64,000 nt of DNA. Origin: Petrocella atlantisensis (lineage in GTDB: Bacteria; Bacillota; Clostridia; Lachnospirales; Vallitaleaceae). The first letter of the stretch is position 1; every line of letters starts with the position of its first letter. This document shows, in pieces, positions 43,940-53,399 of the stretch. The notes beneath the pieces were generated by a model. That model did no database searches. It had not been told where the DNA came from and saw only the letters and a program-made list of their open reading frames with translations. The stretch is from assembly GCF_900538275.1 (NCBI RefSeq), contig NZ_LR130778.1:62001-126000 (forward strand), written 5' to 3'. A program made the translations under genes and the position numbers.

Positions 43940-44209
43940 ATGGCATATCAAAGAAAAGGCACAAAAAACGGTTGGACTTTGTTCTTACTTGTATTAACCG
44001 GTATCGTTCTTGGTGGTTTTATCGGTAGTTTGGCACAAGGTGTACCCTATTTAAAATGGCTAGATTTTGGTTATAAATTTGGAATGGTTGGAAACCCACT
44101 AGAAATAGATCTAAAGGTCATAGAATTGACATTTAAGATATTAATTCGAATCACCGTGTCCAGTATCTTGGGCGTAGCTTTATCACTGTTTGTTTATAGA
44201 AAGTTGTAA
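43940..44209 (+). CDS. DUF4321 small membrane protein
   Basis: An 89-residue protein with two hydrophobic helices (about residues 12-33 and 68-86) and a short external loop (VPYLKWLDFGYKFG). It matches the DUF4321 family, common in Clostridia directly upstream of maf and radC; its function is unknown. I choose ATG 43940, which follows AAAGGGG at good spacing; the frame runs further upstream to 43877 without a ribosome site. Its stop overlaps the first maf ATG (TAATG). Confidence 0.75.
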   Translation: MAYQRKGTKNGWTLFLLVLTGIVLGGFIGSLAQGVPYLKWLDFGYKFGMVGNPLEIDLKVIELTFKILIRITVSSILGVALSLFVYRKL

Positions 44210-44211
44210 TG

Positions 44212-44820
44212 ATGAAAACAATAGAAATTATTTTGGCGTCAGGATCACCCAGACGCAAAGAAATCCTTAACAATTTAAAATTATATCCACGGATTATTAA
44301 GCCCGAGATAGACGAGTCTCATAAACCCAATGAAAAGCCCCATGCACTTGTCCATAGACTTTCTTATGAAAAAGCATATGCCGTGGCAAAAAATCTAGAT
44401 CAAGGTTTAATTATTGGGTCAGATACAATTGTGGTCATTGACAATCAGATTCTTACACAGCCCAAAACAACCGACGAAGCTAAAGCTATGTTGTCCGTGA
44501 TTAGTGGCAGAACACACCAAGTATTGACGGGTATGACGTTAATACACCAACCGGGTCATGAAGTATTTACCCAGGTAGCTATGACCAATGTCATCATGAA
44601 TCCGCTTACAGATGCATGGATAGATGACTATGTCGCAACAGGAGAGCCTATGGATAAAGCGGGTGCCTACGGTATTCAAGGTATTGGCGCCACCTTGGTG
44701 AGTCGCATTGATGGAGAATACAGTACAGTTGTTGGGTTGTCCATTCAAACATTGATGGAAGGCTTTAAATCTTTGAACTTGAATTATTTTGATCTAATTA
44801 AGACTAGTAATATGCAATAG
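44212..44820 (+). CDS. maf: Maf-family nucleotide pyrophosphatase
   Basis: Hydrolyses non-canonical nucleoside triphosphates; Bacillus Maf also affects septum formation. About 202 residues: LASGSPRRKEIL at the N-terminus, GSDTIVVIDNQIL, SGRTHQVLTGM and GAYGIQGIGATLV with the catalytic aspartate near DKAGAYG. Two adjacent ATGs (44209, 44212) are possible. The maf-radC-mre order is typical of Firmicutes. Confidence 0.94.
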   Translation: MKTIEIILASGSPRRKEILNNLKLYPRIIKPEIDESHKPNEKPHALVHRLSYEKAYAVAKNLDQGLIIGSDTIVVIDNQILTQPKTTDEAKAMLSVISGRTHQVLTGMTLIHQPGHEVFTQVAMTNVIMNPLTDAWIDDYVATGEPMDKAGAYGIQGIGATLVSRIDGEYSTVVGLSIQTLMEGFKSLNLNYFDLIKTSNMQ

Positions 44821-44871
44821 GTTGTAAGTATTGGGTTTATCTGAGGAGAGACTATAATCTAGGGGGAAACC

Positions 44872-45567
44872 ATGCAAAAAGTAATGACAATTAAGGAAAT
44901 TCCAAGTGAAGAACGACCTTATGAGAAACTAGAGATGCGAGGTGCTTCTGCTTTGTCGGATGCGGAACTTCTTGCTATCATCATTAAATGTGGAACCAAA
45001 GAAGAAAAATCAACAGATATCGCTATGCGTGTCTTAAACCAACATGCTTCCGGTTTGATTGGCTTGCATAAACTCAGCATGAAAGAATTGCAAACGATAA
45101 AAGGCATAGGTCGAGTAAAGGCGATACAACTTAAAGCAATTACGGAACTATCTAATCGTATGGCAAAAGCCACATATAAGGAAAAGCTCAATGTTCATTC
45201 TCCTTCGTCAGTTGCTTCTATATATATGGAAGCTATGCGACACCTCGAATGTGAACATTTTAAAGTTGTTATACTGGATACGAAACATAACATTATAGGG
45301 GATCATACTTTATCCGTAGGAACGGTCAATGCTTCTCTTGTACACCCTAGAGAAGTATTTATTTATGCATTGCGACACCATGCCGTTAGTATTATACTCT
45401 TACATAATCATCCCAGTGGGAATTCAACACCGAGCAGCGAAGATATTGCCATTACAAAACGCATACAATCATCAGGAGAGATCTTAGGTATTAACCTACT
45501 TGACCATATTGTTATTGGTGATGGTAATTATACTAGTTTAAAAGAAGAAGGTTATATTAGTGGTTAA
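44872..45567 (+). CDS. radC: RadC family (JAB/MPN domain) protein
   Basis: A 231-residue protein with an N-terminal helix-hairpin-helix segment (SMKELQTIKGIGRVKAIQLKAI) and a C-terminal JAMM zinc motif: the distal HNHPSGNSTPSSED contains H-x-H and D. The family name reflects an old repair phenotype that was later reassigned; the true role is unknown. The TAA stop sits inside the left arm of a short palindrome (45561-45598) related to the intergenic repeat. The gene after it would normally be mreB; here it is mreC. Confidence 0.94.
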   Translation: MQKVMTIKEIPSEERPYEKLEMRGASALSDAELLAIIIKCGTKEEKSTDIAMRVLNQHASGLIGLHKLSMKELQTIKGIGRVKAIQLKAITELSNRMAKATYKEKLNVHSPSSVASIYMEAMRHLECEHFKVVILDTKHNIIGDHTLSVGTVNASLVHPREVFIYALRHHAVSIILLHNHPSGNSTPSSEDIAITKRIQSSGEILGINLLDHIVIGDGNYTSLKEEGYISG

Positions 45568-45598
45568 AGTTCAACTCAAAAGTTCTACACTTTAACCA
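45561..45598. repeat. Short palindrome related to the intergenic repeat
   Basis: TGGTTAAAGT (45561-45570) and ACTTTAACCA (45589-45598) form perfect 10-bp arms that match the terminal motif of the 1443-1563 element; the interior is only 18 bases. It contains the radC stop and fills most of the radC-mreC gap. It may double as a weak terminator, though no T tract follows. Confidence 0.55.
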
Positions 45599-45616
45599 TC
45601 AGTTAATGGAGGCAAT

Positions 45617-46456
45617 ATGGCAAGAAGACGTCGTTTTACATCACAAAAAATTATGACGGGGATATCCGTTCTTTTTCTTTTCTTAATGATATTAACATGG
45701 GAAACGAGATCTGAAATTACACCAATTGAAAAAAGCGTAGCTTATGTGGTAATACCCGTTCAAAAAGGTGTTACTTATTTTGGAGACTGGTTAGTAGGCA
45801 GTGTAAATTTTATTAAAAATATTAATGAACTTGAACAGCTTAATATAGCGTTAAACGAAGAGGTCCATCAACTGACGTATGAAAATAAGATCTTAGATCA
45901 GTCTAAGTCCGAATTAGAAAGACTTAGAACTTTATATGAACTGGATCAGCGCTATGCAGATTATCCGAAAACAGGATCTAGGGTCATCAGCAAAGACCCA
46001 GGCAATTGGTATCATGTTTTTACGATTGATAAGGGAGAAAGTGCGGGATTTAAACCTGATATGGTGGTTATGTCCGGCGCTGGCTTACTTGGTAAAATCA
46101 TTGAAGTAGGCCCGAATTACTCAAAAGTACGGTCTATTATTGACGATAAAAGCAGTGTTAGTGCTTTTATCGTTCGAACAGAGGACCTATGCATTGTCAA
46201 GGGCGACTTAACCTTATACAACGATGGCTTACTAAGAGTTGAATATATCGGAGAAGATGTAAACCTGATTATTGGTGATGAAGTTACCACTTCTCATCTT
46301 GGGGAGGTCTATCCACCAGGCATATTGATCGGCCATATCGTAGAGATTGAAAATAATCCTAATCGGCTGACTCAAGTTGCTTATTTAAAGCCTGTAGTTG
46401 ACTTTAAGCACATGGATGAGGTCCTTGTTATCAAACGTTTGTGGAGGAATCAATGA
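45617..46456 (+). CDS. mreC: Rod shape-determining protein MreC
   Basis: A bitopic membrane protein that links the cell-wall elongation machinery. The 279 residues have one N-terminal membrane helix (about 12-28), a coiled-coil segment (about 70-110, NELEQLNIALNEEVHQLTYENK) and the beta-barrel domain with DKGESAGFKPDMVVMSGAGLLGKIIEVG. The ATG follows GGAGG. The stop overlaps the mreD start. Confidence 0.94.
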   Translation: MARRRRFTSQKIMTGISVLFLFLMILTWETRSEITPIEKSVAYVVIPVQKGVTYFGDWLVGSVNFIKNINELEQLNIALNEEVHQLTYENKILDQSKSELERLRTLYELDQRYADYPKTGSRVISKDPGNWYHVFTIDKGESAGFKPDMVVMSGAGLLGKIIEVGPNYSKVRSIIDDKSSVSAFIVRTEDLCIVKGDLTLYNDGLLRVEYIGEDVNLIIGDEVTTSHLGEVYPPGILIGHIVEIENNPNRLTQVAYLKPVVDFKHMDEVLVIKRLWRNQ

Positions 46457-46983
46457 GAAAAGTTCAGTTAGCGCGTTTTTTTGTAATTGGGTTAATCATA
46501 CTGATCAATTTTATTTTACAACCCATATTATTTCAGGAAATTGCCTTTAATGGCATTGTTCCAAATATCTTTGTTATCACCATTGTATCATTTGGCTTAT
46601 TACGAGGTAGAGTAGAAGGCGCTGTTGTCGGAGTTATTATTGGTTTGCTACATGATATATTTTATGGTGACGTTATTGGTTTTTACGCTTTGATTTATAT
46701 GTACATTGGTTATGCTACCGGGTTTTTTCATCGGACTTTTTACAGAGAAAGTCTGCTTGTTCCCATTGCTATGATTGGCATCGCCGATTTTTTTCAGAAT
46801 TTTATCGTATACTTTTTCACATTCTTATTTAGAGGTCAGTTAAAGTTGAATCTGTATTTTTCCATGATTATAATACCGGAACTTATTTATTCCGTATTTG
46901 TGGGCTTCATACTTTATCGAATTTACTATTTCATTAACCTTTATGTGGAAAAGAACGAGTGGTTAAAGGAGAATGAAGATTAA
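46453..46983 (+). CDS. mreD: Rod shape-determining protein MreD
   Basis: An integral membrane partner of MreC. About 176 residues, five or six hydrophobic helices, with the conserved segment GLLRGRVEGAVVGVIIGLLHDIFYG near residue 50. The ATG (46453) overlaps the mreC stop; GTGGAGG lies just upstream. The PBP2 gene begins immediately after the stop. Confidence 0.92.
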   Translation: MRKVQLARFFVIGLIILINFILQPILFQEIAFNGIVPNIFVITIVSFGLLRGRVEGAVVGVIIGLLHDIFYGDVIGFYALIYMYIGYATGFFHRTFYRESLLVPIAMIGIADFFQNFIVYFFTFLFRGQLKLNLYFSMIIIPELIYSVFVGFILYRIYYFINLYVEKNEWLKENED

Positions 46984-49736
46984 TTGAAAACACTATTTAA
47001 AGCAATTTATAGCTTTCTTACACATAGATTATTTTTACTATTGCTAATTGTTTTTATCCTATTTTACATATTGGTTATGCGACTATTCGAGCTTCAAATT
47101 GTAGAAGGTGAAGAACTGGCTAAGGCGTTTGAGCTCAGTGTTGTTAGAGAAGTTAGCATTGAGGGACATCGAGGCAATATATATGATCGAAATGGTTATC
47201 CACTAGCAGAAAATATTATATCCTATACTGTTTTCTTAAACGACAGTATCGAAGTGTCTGACAAGAATCAGATGATTCATGAACTCATTGGTGTTATCAA
47301 GAATAATGGCGATACGATTGTAGATGAATTTCCTTTAAGACAAACTGAAGATGGGTTTGAGATTATAGGAACTGAAAAACAAGTTCTTAATTTTAAGAAA
47401 AATGTATTTAATCTAAGATATACAACGCTATTATCAGAAGAACAAGTAGCAATGGAACCTTTTGAAATATATCAGTTTCTAAGGGATCAACGTTTTGAAA
47501 TTGATGCATCCAAATATACGACAGCAGAAACACTAGATATCTTAAGTGTTCGATACGCTCAATATATTAAAAGGTATTCAAAATATCAGCCTGAAGTTAT
47601 AGCAACCAATGTCAGCCAGAAAACCTTAGCCATACTGGAAGAGAGAAATGATGTGTTTCCAGGTGTATCTATTGTTGAAACCCCTTATCGGGTCTATAAC
47701 GATGCCCCTTATTTTGCCCATATCATCGGGTATACTAGGAAAATAGATTCTGAACGCTTGGAGATTTTAAAGCCTCTAGGATATAATGCAGAAGACACCA
47801 TTGGTGTTATTGGTATAGAGAAAGAGATGGAGTCCTATTTAAGAGGCTATGACGGAGCACAGAAAGTGGAAGTGAATAACCTAGGTAAAACCATGCTTGT
47901 TCTTGACAACATAGATCCTATTATGGGTAATGATGTATATCTTACAATCGACAGAGATTTACAGATTAACACATACAATATTCTTGAACGCCAATTGGCA
48001 GAAATCATCGTAGATCGCATGCTTATGCGGTTGCCAAATACGAGGGAGCAAAGATATATTCTACTAAAAGATATATATGATTCTATTTTTCGGTATGAAC
48101 TTATTGATCCGCGGTTGATTGATCCTGTAAATAGTGACGGGCAAACAAGAATTCATAATCTGATGATAACAACAAAAGATCAAATGTCTTCTTATGTTAT
48201 AAATGAGATTAAAAGTAATACGCTGCCTCAAAACTATAGTAAGTATGGCACGGTTTATACTTATTTCTTAGAGAATTTAAGAACTGAAGGTATTTTAGAT
48301 AAAGATTATAAATATGATGAAAACTACGTTGCATTCAAGAAGGGGCAAATTAGTTTTCAAACGCTAATCATCGCTTTCTTTAAAGCCGAATATATGGTAT
48401 TGCCGGAAGTCATGAAGGATGCAGGAGAAGAAGAAGTTGTGAACTATATTATTAAATTCATTGAAGAAGATAGTGTTATTCGTTATGATTTTACTAAGTA
48501 CATATACATGTATCTTTTAGATAAGGAAGCCTTTAGTTATTATGATCTTACTTTTATGATTATCGATCTAGGATTGGTTTCGGCTTCTGAAGAAGATATG
48601 GTAAATCTTAAAAACCGCAGACTAGCACCAATCGAATTTATGAAGCAAAAGATATTAAATATTGAAATTACACCACATCAATTGGCTTTAGATCCTTCAT
48701 CAGGAGCAGTTGTAATTTCTGATGTGGATACAGGAGAAGTGCTGGCACTCGTGAGTTATCCTTCTTATGACAACAGTCGCCTTGTCAATAATTTTGATAA
48801 TAATTATTATGCAAAGTTATTATCAGATCCTACAAGCCCATTATATCCTAGGGCAACATATGCAAAATCCGTTCCAGGATCAACTTTTAAGATGATTACA
48901 GCCATAGCGGCACTTGAAGAAGGTGTTATAAGACCGACAGATCGCGTACTAGATAGAGGTGTTTTACAAAGATTTTCCCTTCAGCAAGCTGTTGGATCTA
49001 TTCTCAAAACGGTGGAACCCATGGTTCCATAAATGTTATGCAGGCTTTAGAACACTCTTGCAATTATTTCTTTTATGAAATGGGTTGGCGACTGAGTTAT
49101 GATGAAGAAGGCAACTATAGTGATGCAAACGGTATTCGTCTCCTTGGAGAATATGCCGGTCGATTTGGTTTAGATTCTAAAACAGGAATAGAAATAGGCG
49201 AAGCCTCATCTACACTTGCTGAAAGGGATGCAGTTAGAGCAACCATCGGTCAAGGCACACATGATTTTACCCCTGTACAACTAGCACGGTATATGAACAC
49301 ACTTGCTAATGACGGTAAGATGCAAGAACTTAATGTGGTAGACAAAATCATGGAAAAATCAGGTGATATCGTGGTGGACTTCACACCAAAAACTATTATT
49401 GAAAACAACTTTAATCAGAACCACTTGGATGTTGTAAAAAAGGGAATGTTAGATGTAACGGAAGGCTCTAGTGGTACAGCCAGATCCTATTTTGCTGATT
49501 TTCCTATTTCAATTGCCGGGAAAACAGGGACAGCCGAACTTATTAAGTCCAGAGCGTCACATGCAATCTTTACAGGATTTGCACCTTATGATGACCCTAC
49601 TGTGTCGATTGCAACGGTTATTCATTTTGGTTATTCATCAAAATATGCAGCCTTAAATTCCAAAAAGGTGCTTTCTATGTATTTCGAAGTCAATAAAGAA
49701 GCAGAAAACTATACAACAGGTAGCAAGTTGAATTAA
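46984..49736 (+). pseudogene. mrdA: Penicillin-binding protein 2 (mrdA), frameshifted
   Basis: Transpeptidase of cell elongation. The first frame runs from TTG 46984 to a stop at 49030-49032: membrane helix (about 13-33), dimerisation domain with EGHRGNIYDRNGYPLAEN, a large insert (about 330-540, usual in Clostridia) and the catalytic PGSTFK (S633, K636). After F664-S665 the family sequence moves to the next frame: CCT TCA GCA AGC TGT TGG gives the expected P-S-A-S-C-W, continuing to ALEHSCNYFF (SxN motif) and AGKTGTAE (KTG motif), stop at 49736. One C missing in TTTTCCC near 48977-48979 explains everything. Repaired length would be 917 residues. As read, SxxK is cut off from SxN and KTG, so the product would be inactive unless the shift is a sequencing error. 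Confidence 0.85.
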
Positions 49737-49765
49737 TTAGGCTTAAGAAACATATCGTCCAACTG

Positions 49766-49794
49766 TATACAATGTGTCTGTTATTATGTATAAT
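49766..49794 (+). promoter_or_regulatory. Possible promoter before minC
   Basis: A perfect TATAAT at 49789-49794, with a poor -35 (TATACA) at 17 bp. Placed about 40 bases before the minC ATG. Confidence 0.35.
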
Positions 49795-49833
49795 AAGGAT
49801 TAGAAAAATTTTTATTGAATTAAGAGGGATTAT

Positions 49834-50523
49834 ATGAATGAATTGGTATTAATCAAAGGCAATCGTTTTGGACTGAATTTTATAATGGATCAAGATGCTG
49901 ATTTTGAAGCCCTCCTAAAGGCTACAAAAGTAAAATTAACTGAAGGAAAGAAATTTTTTGGCAACGCCAAAGTATCGATTGGATTTGAAGGGCGTAGCCT
50001 TAGTGATACCCAACAACAGTCTATTATTCATATGATTCATGAATTAACTGACATGGAAGTTTTTTGTGTTGTTGATGAAAACATGCCAATTGTATCTCCG
50101 GAAAGTCTGAAGGCAATGGCTGCTTTAACAAAAGAAACCGTACCTATGGGACATTTCCCAAAAGAGGTGGCTGTATTTCATCAAGGTACATTAAGGTCCG
50201 GACAGGAACTGAATATGGATACGGGAATCGTTATACTGGGTGATGTCAACCCAGGTGCTAAAGTGACGGCCACAGGTAATATCGTTGTGCTTGGCAATCT
50301 CAAGGGATACGCCCATGCAGGATGTGATGGCGAAAGACAAGCATGTGTCATAGCCTTAAACATGCAGCCAACTCAGATTCGGATTGGAGACGTCATAGCA
50401 CGTTCACCAGATAAATTCGAAGAAAGTAGAACTGTGGCACAAATAGCTTTTATTGAAGATGAACGTATCGTCATTGACCATATTGAAGGCAACACCCATA
50501 AGGATTTCAAAATCTTAAACTAA
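49834..50523 (+). CDS. minC: Septum site-determining protein MinC
   Basis: Inhibits FtsZ assembly away from midcell. The 229 residues split into an N-terminal FtsZ-binding domain (1-100) and a C-terminal beta-helix (about 115-220) with FHQGTLRSGQELNMDTGIVILGDVNPGAKVTATGNIVVLGNLKGYAHAG type repeats that bind MinD. The ATG follows GAGGG. minC-minD-minE are consecutive. Confidence 0.95.
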   Translation: MNELVLIKGNRFGLNFIMDQDADFEALLKATKVKLTEGKKFFGNAKVSIGFEGRSLSDTQQQSIIHMIHELTDMEVFCVVDENMPIVSPESLKAMAALTKETVPMGHFPKEVAVFHQGTLRSGQELNMDTGIVILGDVNPGAKVTATGNIVVLGNLKGYAHAGCDGERQACVIALNMQPTQIRIGDVIARSPDKFEESRTVAQIAFIEDERIVIDHIEGNTHKDFKILN

Positions 50524-50544
50524 AATGCAAAGGGGATCAAACGC

Positions 50545-51342
50545 GTGAGTGAATGTATTGTAATTACCAGTGGAAAAGGTGGCGTCGGTAAAACTACCAC
50601 AAGTGCTAATATCGGTATCGGATTGGCAATGTTAGGAAAAAAAGTAATATTAATAGATGCAGATATCGGTCTTAGAAATCTAGATGTCGTTTTGGGATTG
50701 GAAAATCGTATTGTATATAATCTTGTTGATGTAGTAGAGGGCAATTGTCGCTTAAAGCAAGCCTTAATCAAAGATAAAAAGTTTCCAGAATTATTTTTAT
50801 TGCCAGCTGCACAAACGAGAGACAAAGATGCTGTATCACCGGAACAAATGAAAGAACTTTGTGAGAATCTTAAAGAAGATTTTGATTATGTGATTATCGA
50901 CTGTCCTGCTGGAATTGAGCAAGGCTTTAAAAATGCAATAGCAGGTGCGGATAGAGCAATTATCGTAACCACACCAGAGATATCAGCAATTAGAGACGCA
51001 GATAGAATTATCGGTTTACTTGAAGCCAATGAAATGAAAGACCACCGTCTTATTGTAAATCGTTTAAGAACAGATATGATAAAACGAGGGGATATGATGT
51101 CCGTTGAAGATGTCATTGATATTCTAGCCATCGATCTCATTGGTGCGATACCGGATGATGAAAACATTGTCATCTCAACAAATAATGGTGAGCCGATTGT
51201 CGTCAATCAAGATGTATTGTCCGGAAAAGCATATTTGAACATTTGTAAACGTATTATGGGAGAAGATGTACCTTACCTAGACCTTAATGTTAATGTTAGT
51301 TTTTTCAAGAAATTGAGAAATATTATGGGTATAAATAATTAG
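50545..51342 (+). CDS. minD: Septum site-determining ATPase MinD
   Basis: A ParA-type ATPase that binds the membrane when carrying ATP and recruits MinC. Over 265 residues: deviant Walker A KGGVGKTTTSANIG near residue 10, IDADIGLRNLDVVLGLE, and the D-x-P type block VIIDCPAGIEQG. The C-terminal membrane-targeting helix is visible as FFKKLRNIMGIN. The start is GTG at 50545 behind AAGGGG. Confidence 0.96.
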   Translation: MSECIVITSGKGGVGKTTTSANIGIGLAMLGKKVILIDADIGLRNLDVVLGLENRIVYNLVDVVEGNCRLKQALIKDKKFPELFLLPAAQTRDKDAVSPEQMKELCENLKEDFDYVIIDCPAGIEQGFKNAIAGADRAIIVTTPEISAIRDADRIIGLLEANEMKDHRLIVNRLRTDMIKRGDMMSVEDVIDILAIDLIGAIPDDENIVISTNNGEPIVVNQDVLSGKAYLNICKRIMGEDVPYLDLNVNVSFFKKLRNIMGINN

Positions 51343-51356
51343 AGAGGAGCCTTATA

Positions 51357-51632
51357 ATGGGATTTTTCAGTAAAAAGAAACAATCAAGCAGTGTTGCAAA
51401 GGATCGTTTGAAATTGGTTCTAATCCACGACAGGGCCAACTGCAATACAGAGTTACTTGAAATGATGAAGCAGGAAATAATTGATGTCATAAGCCGATAT
51501 ATGGAAATAGATGAGAAAGGCTTGGAAATTAATTTGGGTACAACTTCTTCAGAATATGAAAATGGGATTGTACCGGCACTTTATGCCAATATTCCAATCC
51601 GTAATATGCGTGCTCCGGCTAAGAGAACGTAA
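51357..51632 (+). CDS. minE: Cell division topological specificity factor MinE
   Basis: Stimulates MinD ATPase activity and creates pole-to-pole oscillation. The 91 residues show SVAKDRLKLVLIHDRANC (anti-MinCD helix region) and a C-terminal dimerisation part (DVISRYMEIDEKGLEINLG). Having MinE as well as DivIVA (58766) in one genome is seen in a number of Clostridia. Confidence 0.94.
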   Translation: MGFFSKKKQSSSVAKDRLKLVLIHDRANCNTELLEMMKQEIIDVISRYMEIDEKGLEINLGTTSSEYENGIVPALYANIPIRNMRAPAKRT

Positions 51633-51634
51633 AT

Positions 51635-52762
51635 ATGTTTAAGCAATATGATTTTAAACGTTTTGACTATGTATTGGTTTTACTCATAGCTTTACTCGGT
51701 ATTATCGGTATTGTTGCTATCGGAAGTGCTACGCGTGTATATAGCCCTGATGGGACCAATGAAATCGTAAACAAGCAAATGATTGGCTATGTTCTAGGAT
51801 TTTTTATTCTTCTATTCTTTGCATTTTTTGATTATCATTGGTTAGGAAAGTTAGCTATTCCCATATATATATTTACTATTCTATTATTAGCTTTGGTACT
51901 GGTTGCAGGATCAGAAACCAATAACGCAGTGAGATGGATTGACATAGGTCCATTCAGACTGCAACCCAGTGAATTTGCGAAAATATTCCTTGTTTTGGTT
52001 TTAGCCAAGTATTTTGATAAGTTCCAGGATAAAATTAATCAGTGGTATATTGTTATAGGATCTATTCTAATCACTGCTGTACCTACACTTTTAATTATAA
52101 GGCAACCCGATCTTTCTACAGGCATGATTATGTTCTTAATTCTTGCCTTCATGATTTATGTCTCAGGTATAAGTTATCTGTATGTAGCAGGCGCAGGTGC
52201 TGTATTAATACCATCTGCCTTAATTGGTCTCTGGTATATTCAAAAGCCAGACCAGACATTATTAAAAGAGTATCAAGTGAATCGAATACTATCGTTAATT
52301 CGACCTGACAGCGTGGACCCGTCCTTACTCATGCAAACCAATAATTCCATTCAGGCCATCGGTTCAGGTCGTATATTTGGTAAAGGATTGTATCTGGGCA
52401 AAGTCAATCAATATGATTATTTGCCTGAACCTCAAACTGATTTTATTTTTTCCATCATTGGTGAAGAATTTGGTTTTTTTGGATGTACAATTGTCATTTT
52501 TTTACTGTTCATTCTCATACTAAAATGCTTATGGATTGCCAAAGATACTACCGATTTATTAGGTAAGTTAATTATTACAGGTATTGTGGCCATTATCACA
52601 TACCAGTCTTTTGTTAATATTGGTGTCACAACCGGTATTGTACCAAATACAGGCATACCTTTACCTTTTATAAGTGCAGGATTAAGTTCTTTATTAGCCA
52701 ATATGATGGGCATGGGTATTATACTCAATATAGGCATGCAAAGGAAGTCGACACAAAAATAA
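51635..52762 (+). CDS. rodA: Peptidoglycan polymerase RodA (FtsW/RodA/SpoVE family)
   Basis: A membrane glycosyltransferase of the elongation machinery, partner of PBP2. The 375 residues hold about ten hydrophobic helices. Seen: VRWIDIGPFRLQPSEFAKI with the conserved aspartate and glutamate region, IRQPDLSTGMIM, LPEPQTDFIFSIIGEEFGF, and the C-terminal TGIPLPFISAGLSS. It is closer to RodA than FtsW by neighbourhood (mreCD-mrdA-min). It starts two bases after minE. Confidence 0.93.
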   Translation: MFKQYDFKRFDYVLVLLIALLGIIGIVAIGSATRVYSPDGTNEIVNKQMIGYVLGFFILLFFAFFDYHWLGKLAIPIYIFTILLLALVLVAGSETNNAVRWIDIGPFRLQPSEFAKIFLVLVLAKYFDKFQDKINQWYIVIGSILITAVPTLLIIRQPDLSTGMIMFLILAFMIYVSGISYLYVAGAGAVLIPSALIGLWYIQKPDQTLLKEYQVNRILSLIRPDSVDPSLLMQTNNSIQAIGSGRIFGKGLYLGKVNQYDYLPEPQTDFIFSIIGEEFGFFGCTIVIFLLFILILKCLWIAKDTTDLLGKLIITGIVAIITYQSFVNIGVTTGIVPNTGIPLPFISAGLSSLLANMMGMGIILNIGMQRKSTQK

Positions 52763-52801
52763 GTATCTTAATAACGATCTAATTACAAAGGGGGTCTACT
52801 C

Positions 52802-53194
52802 ATGAACATCGGTTTAATCGCTCACGACAACAAAAAAAAACTCATGCAGAATCTGTGCATAGCCTATAAAAACATTCTATCTAAGCATGATATATTTGCT
52901 ACAGGTACAACCGGCAGGCTTGTAGAAGAGGTGACCAATCTTTCTATACAGAAATACTTGGCAGGACACTTGGGTGGACAACAACAGCTAGGATCTCAGA
53001 TTGCACATAATCAGATTGATATGGTTATTTTTCTAAGAGATCCATTATCTCAGATGCAACATGAGCCGGATCCTTCCAGTGTCATTCGTTTATGTGATAT
53101 ACATAACATTCCCATTGCAACCAATCTGGCAACAGCTGAATTATTAATTAAATCCTTAGAACGTGGTGACTTGGAGTGGAGAAACGCACTCTAA
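52802..53194 (+). CDS. mgsA: Methylglyoxal synthase
   Basis: Converts dihydroxyacetone phosphate to methylglyoxal, a glycolytic bypass under phosphate stress. The 130 residues show IGLIAHDNKKKLM, TGTTGRLVEE, SGPLGGDQQ-type loop here as GGQQQLGSQIA, and catalytic aspartate region VIFLRDPLSQMQHEPD. The ATG follows GGGGG. Location after rodA is common in Clostridia. A palindromic terminator follows. Confidence 0.95.
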   Translation: MNIGLIAHDNKKKLMQNLCIAYKNILSKHDIFATGTTGRLVEEVTNLSIQKYLAGHLGGQQQLGSQIAHNQIDMVIFLRDPLSQMQHEPDPSSVIRLCDIHNIPIATNLATAELLIKSLERGDLEWRNAL

Positions 53195-53216
53195 AGTGAA
53201 GAAAATGAAAATAAAC

Positions 53217-53244
53217 AAAGAGGTCAATCATGATTGACCTCTTT
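53217..53244. terminator. Bidirectional terminator between convergent genes
   Basis: A perfect palindrome with 12-bp arms (AAAGAGGTCAAT) and a CATG loop. On the reverse strand it runs into TTTGTTTATTTTC; on the forward strand into a shorter T run. It separates mgsA from the convergent P-loop gene. Confidence 0.75.
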
Positions 53245-53303
53245 GCCTGCTTCATAAGAATAATCCTCAATATAAAGGTACTTTTCTTGTTAATATCTAT
53301 TCA

Positions 53304-53367
53304 TGATTAAGTATCAAAACTAAAGTTCTCAAAGCTCACATACTATATAGTTTTGACACTTAAACCA
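53304..53367. repeat. MITE-like palindromic repeat, short copy
   Basis: Left end TGATTAAGTATCAAAACTA and right end TAGTTTTGACACTTAAACCA are imperfect inverted repeats matching the ends of the 1443-1563 element; ACTATATAGTTTTGACAC is shared exactly with it. The interior is reduced to about 25 bases. It lies between the convergent mgsA and P-loop genes. Confidence 0.7.
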
Positions 53368-53399
53368 TTTATTCAATCAGTTACCAAAATCTACTTGTA

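Noticed and set aside
44831..44858. TTGGGT-16-TATAAT as a radC promoter
   Set aside because: The -10 ends 13 bases before the radC ATG, so transcription would begin after the GGGGG ribosome site.
48973..48980. Programmed ribosomal frameshifting in mrdA
   Set aside because: TTTTCCC has some slip potential, but no stimulatory structure or upstream Shine-Dalgarno-like signal is evident, and PBP2 is not known to use recoding. A one-base deletion is simpler.
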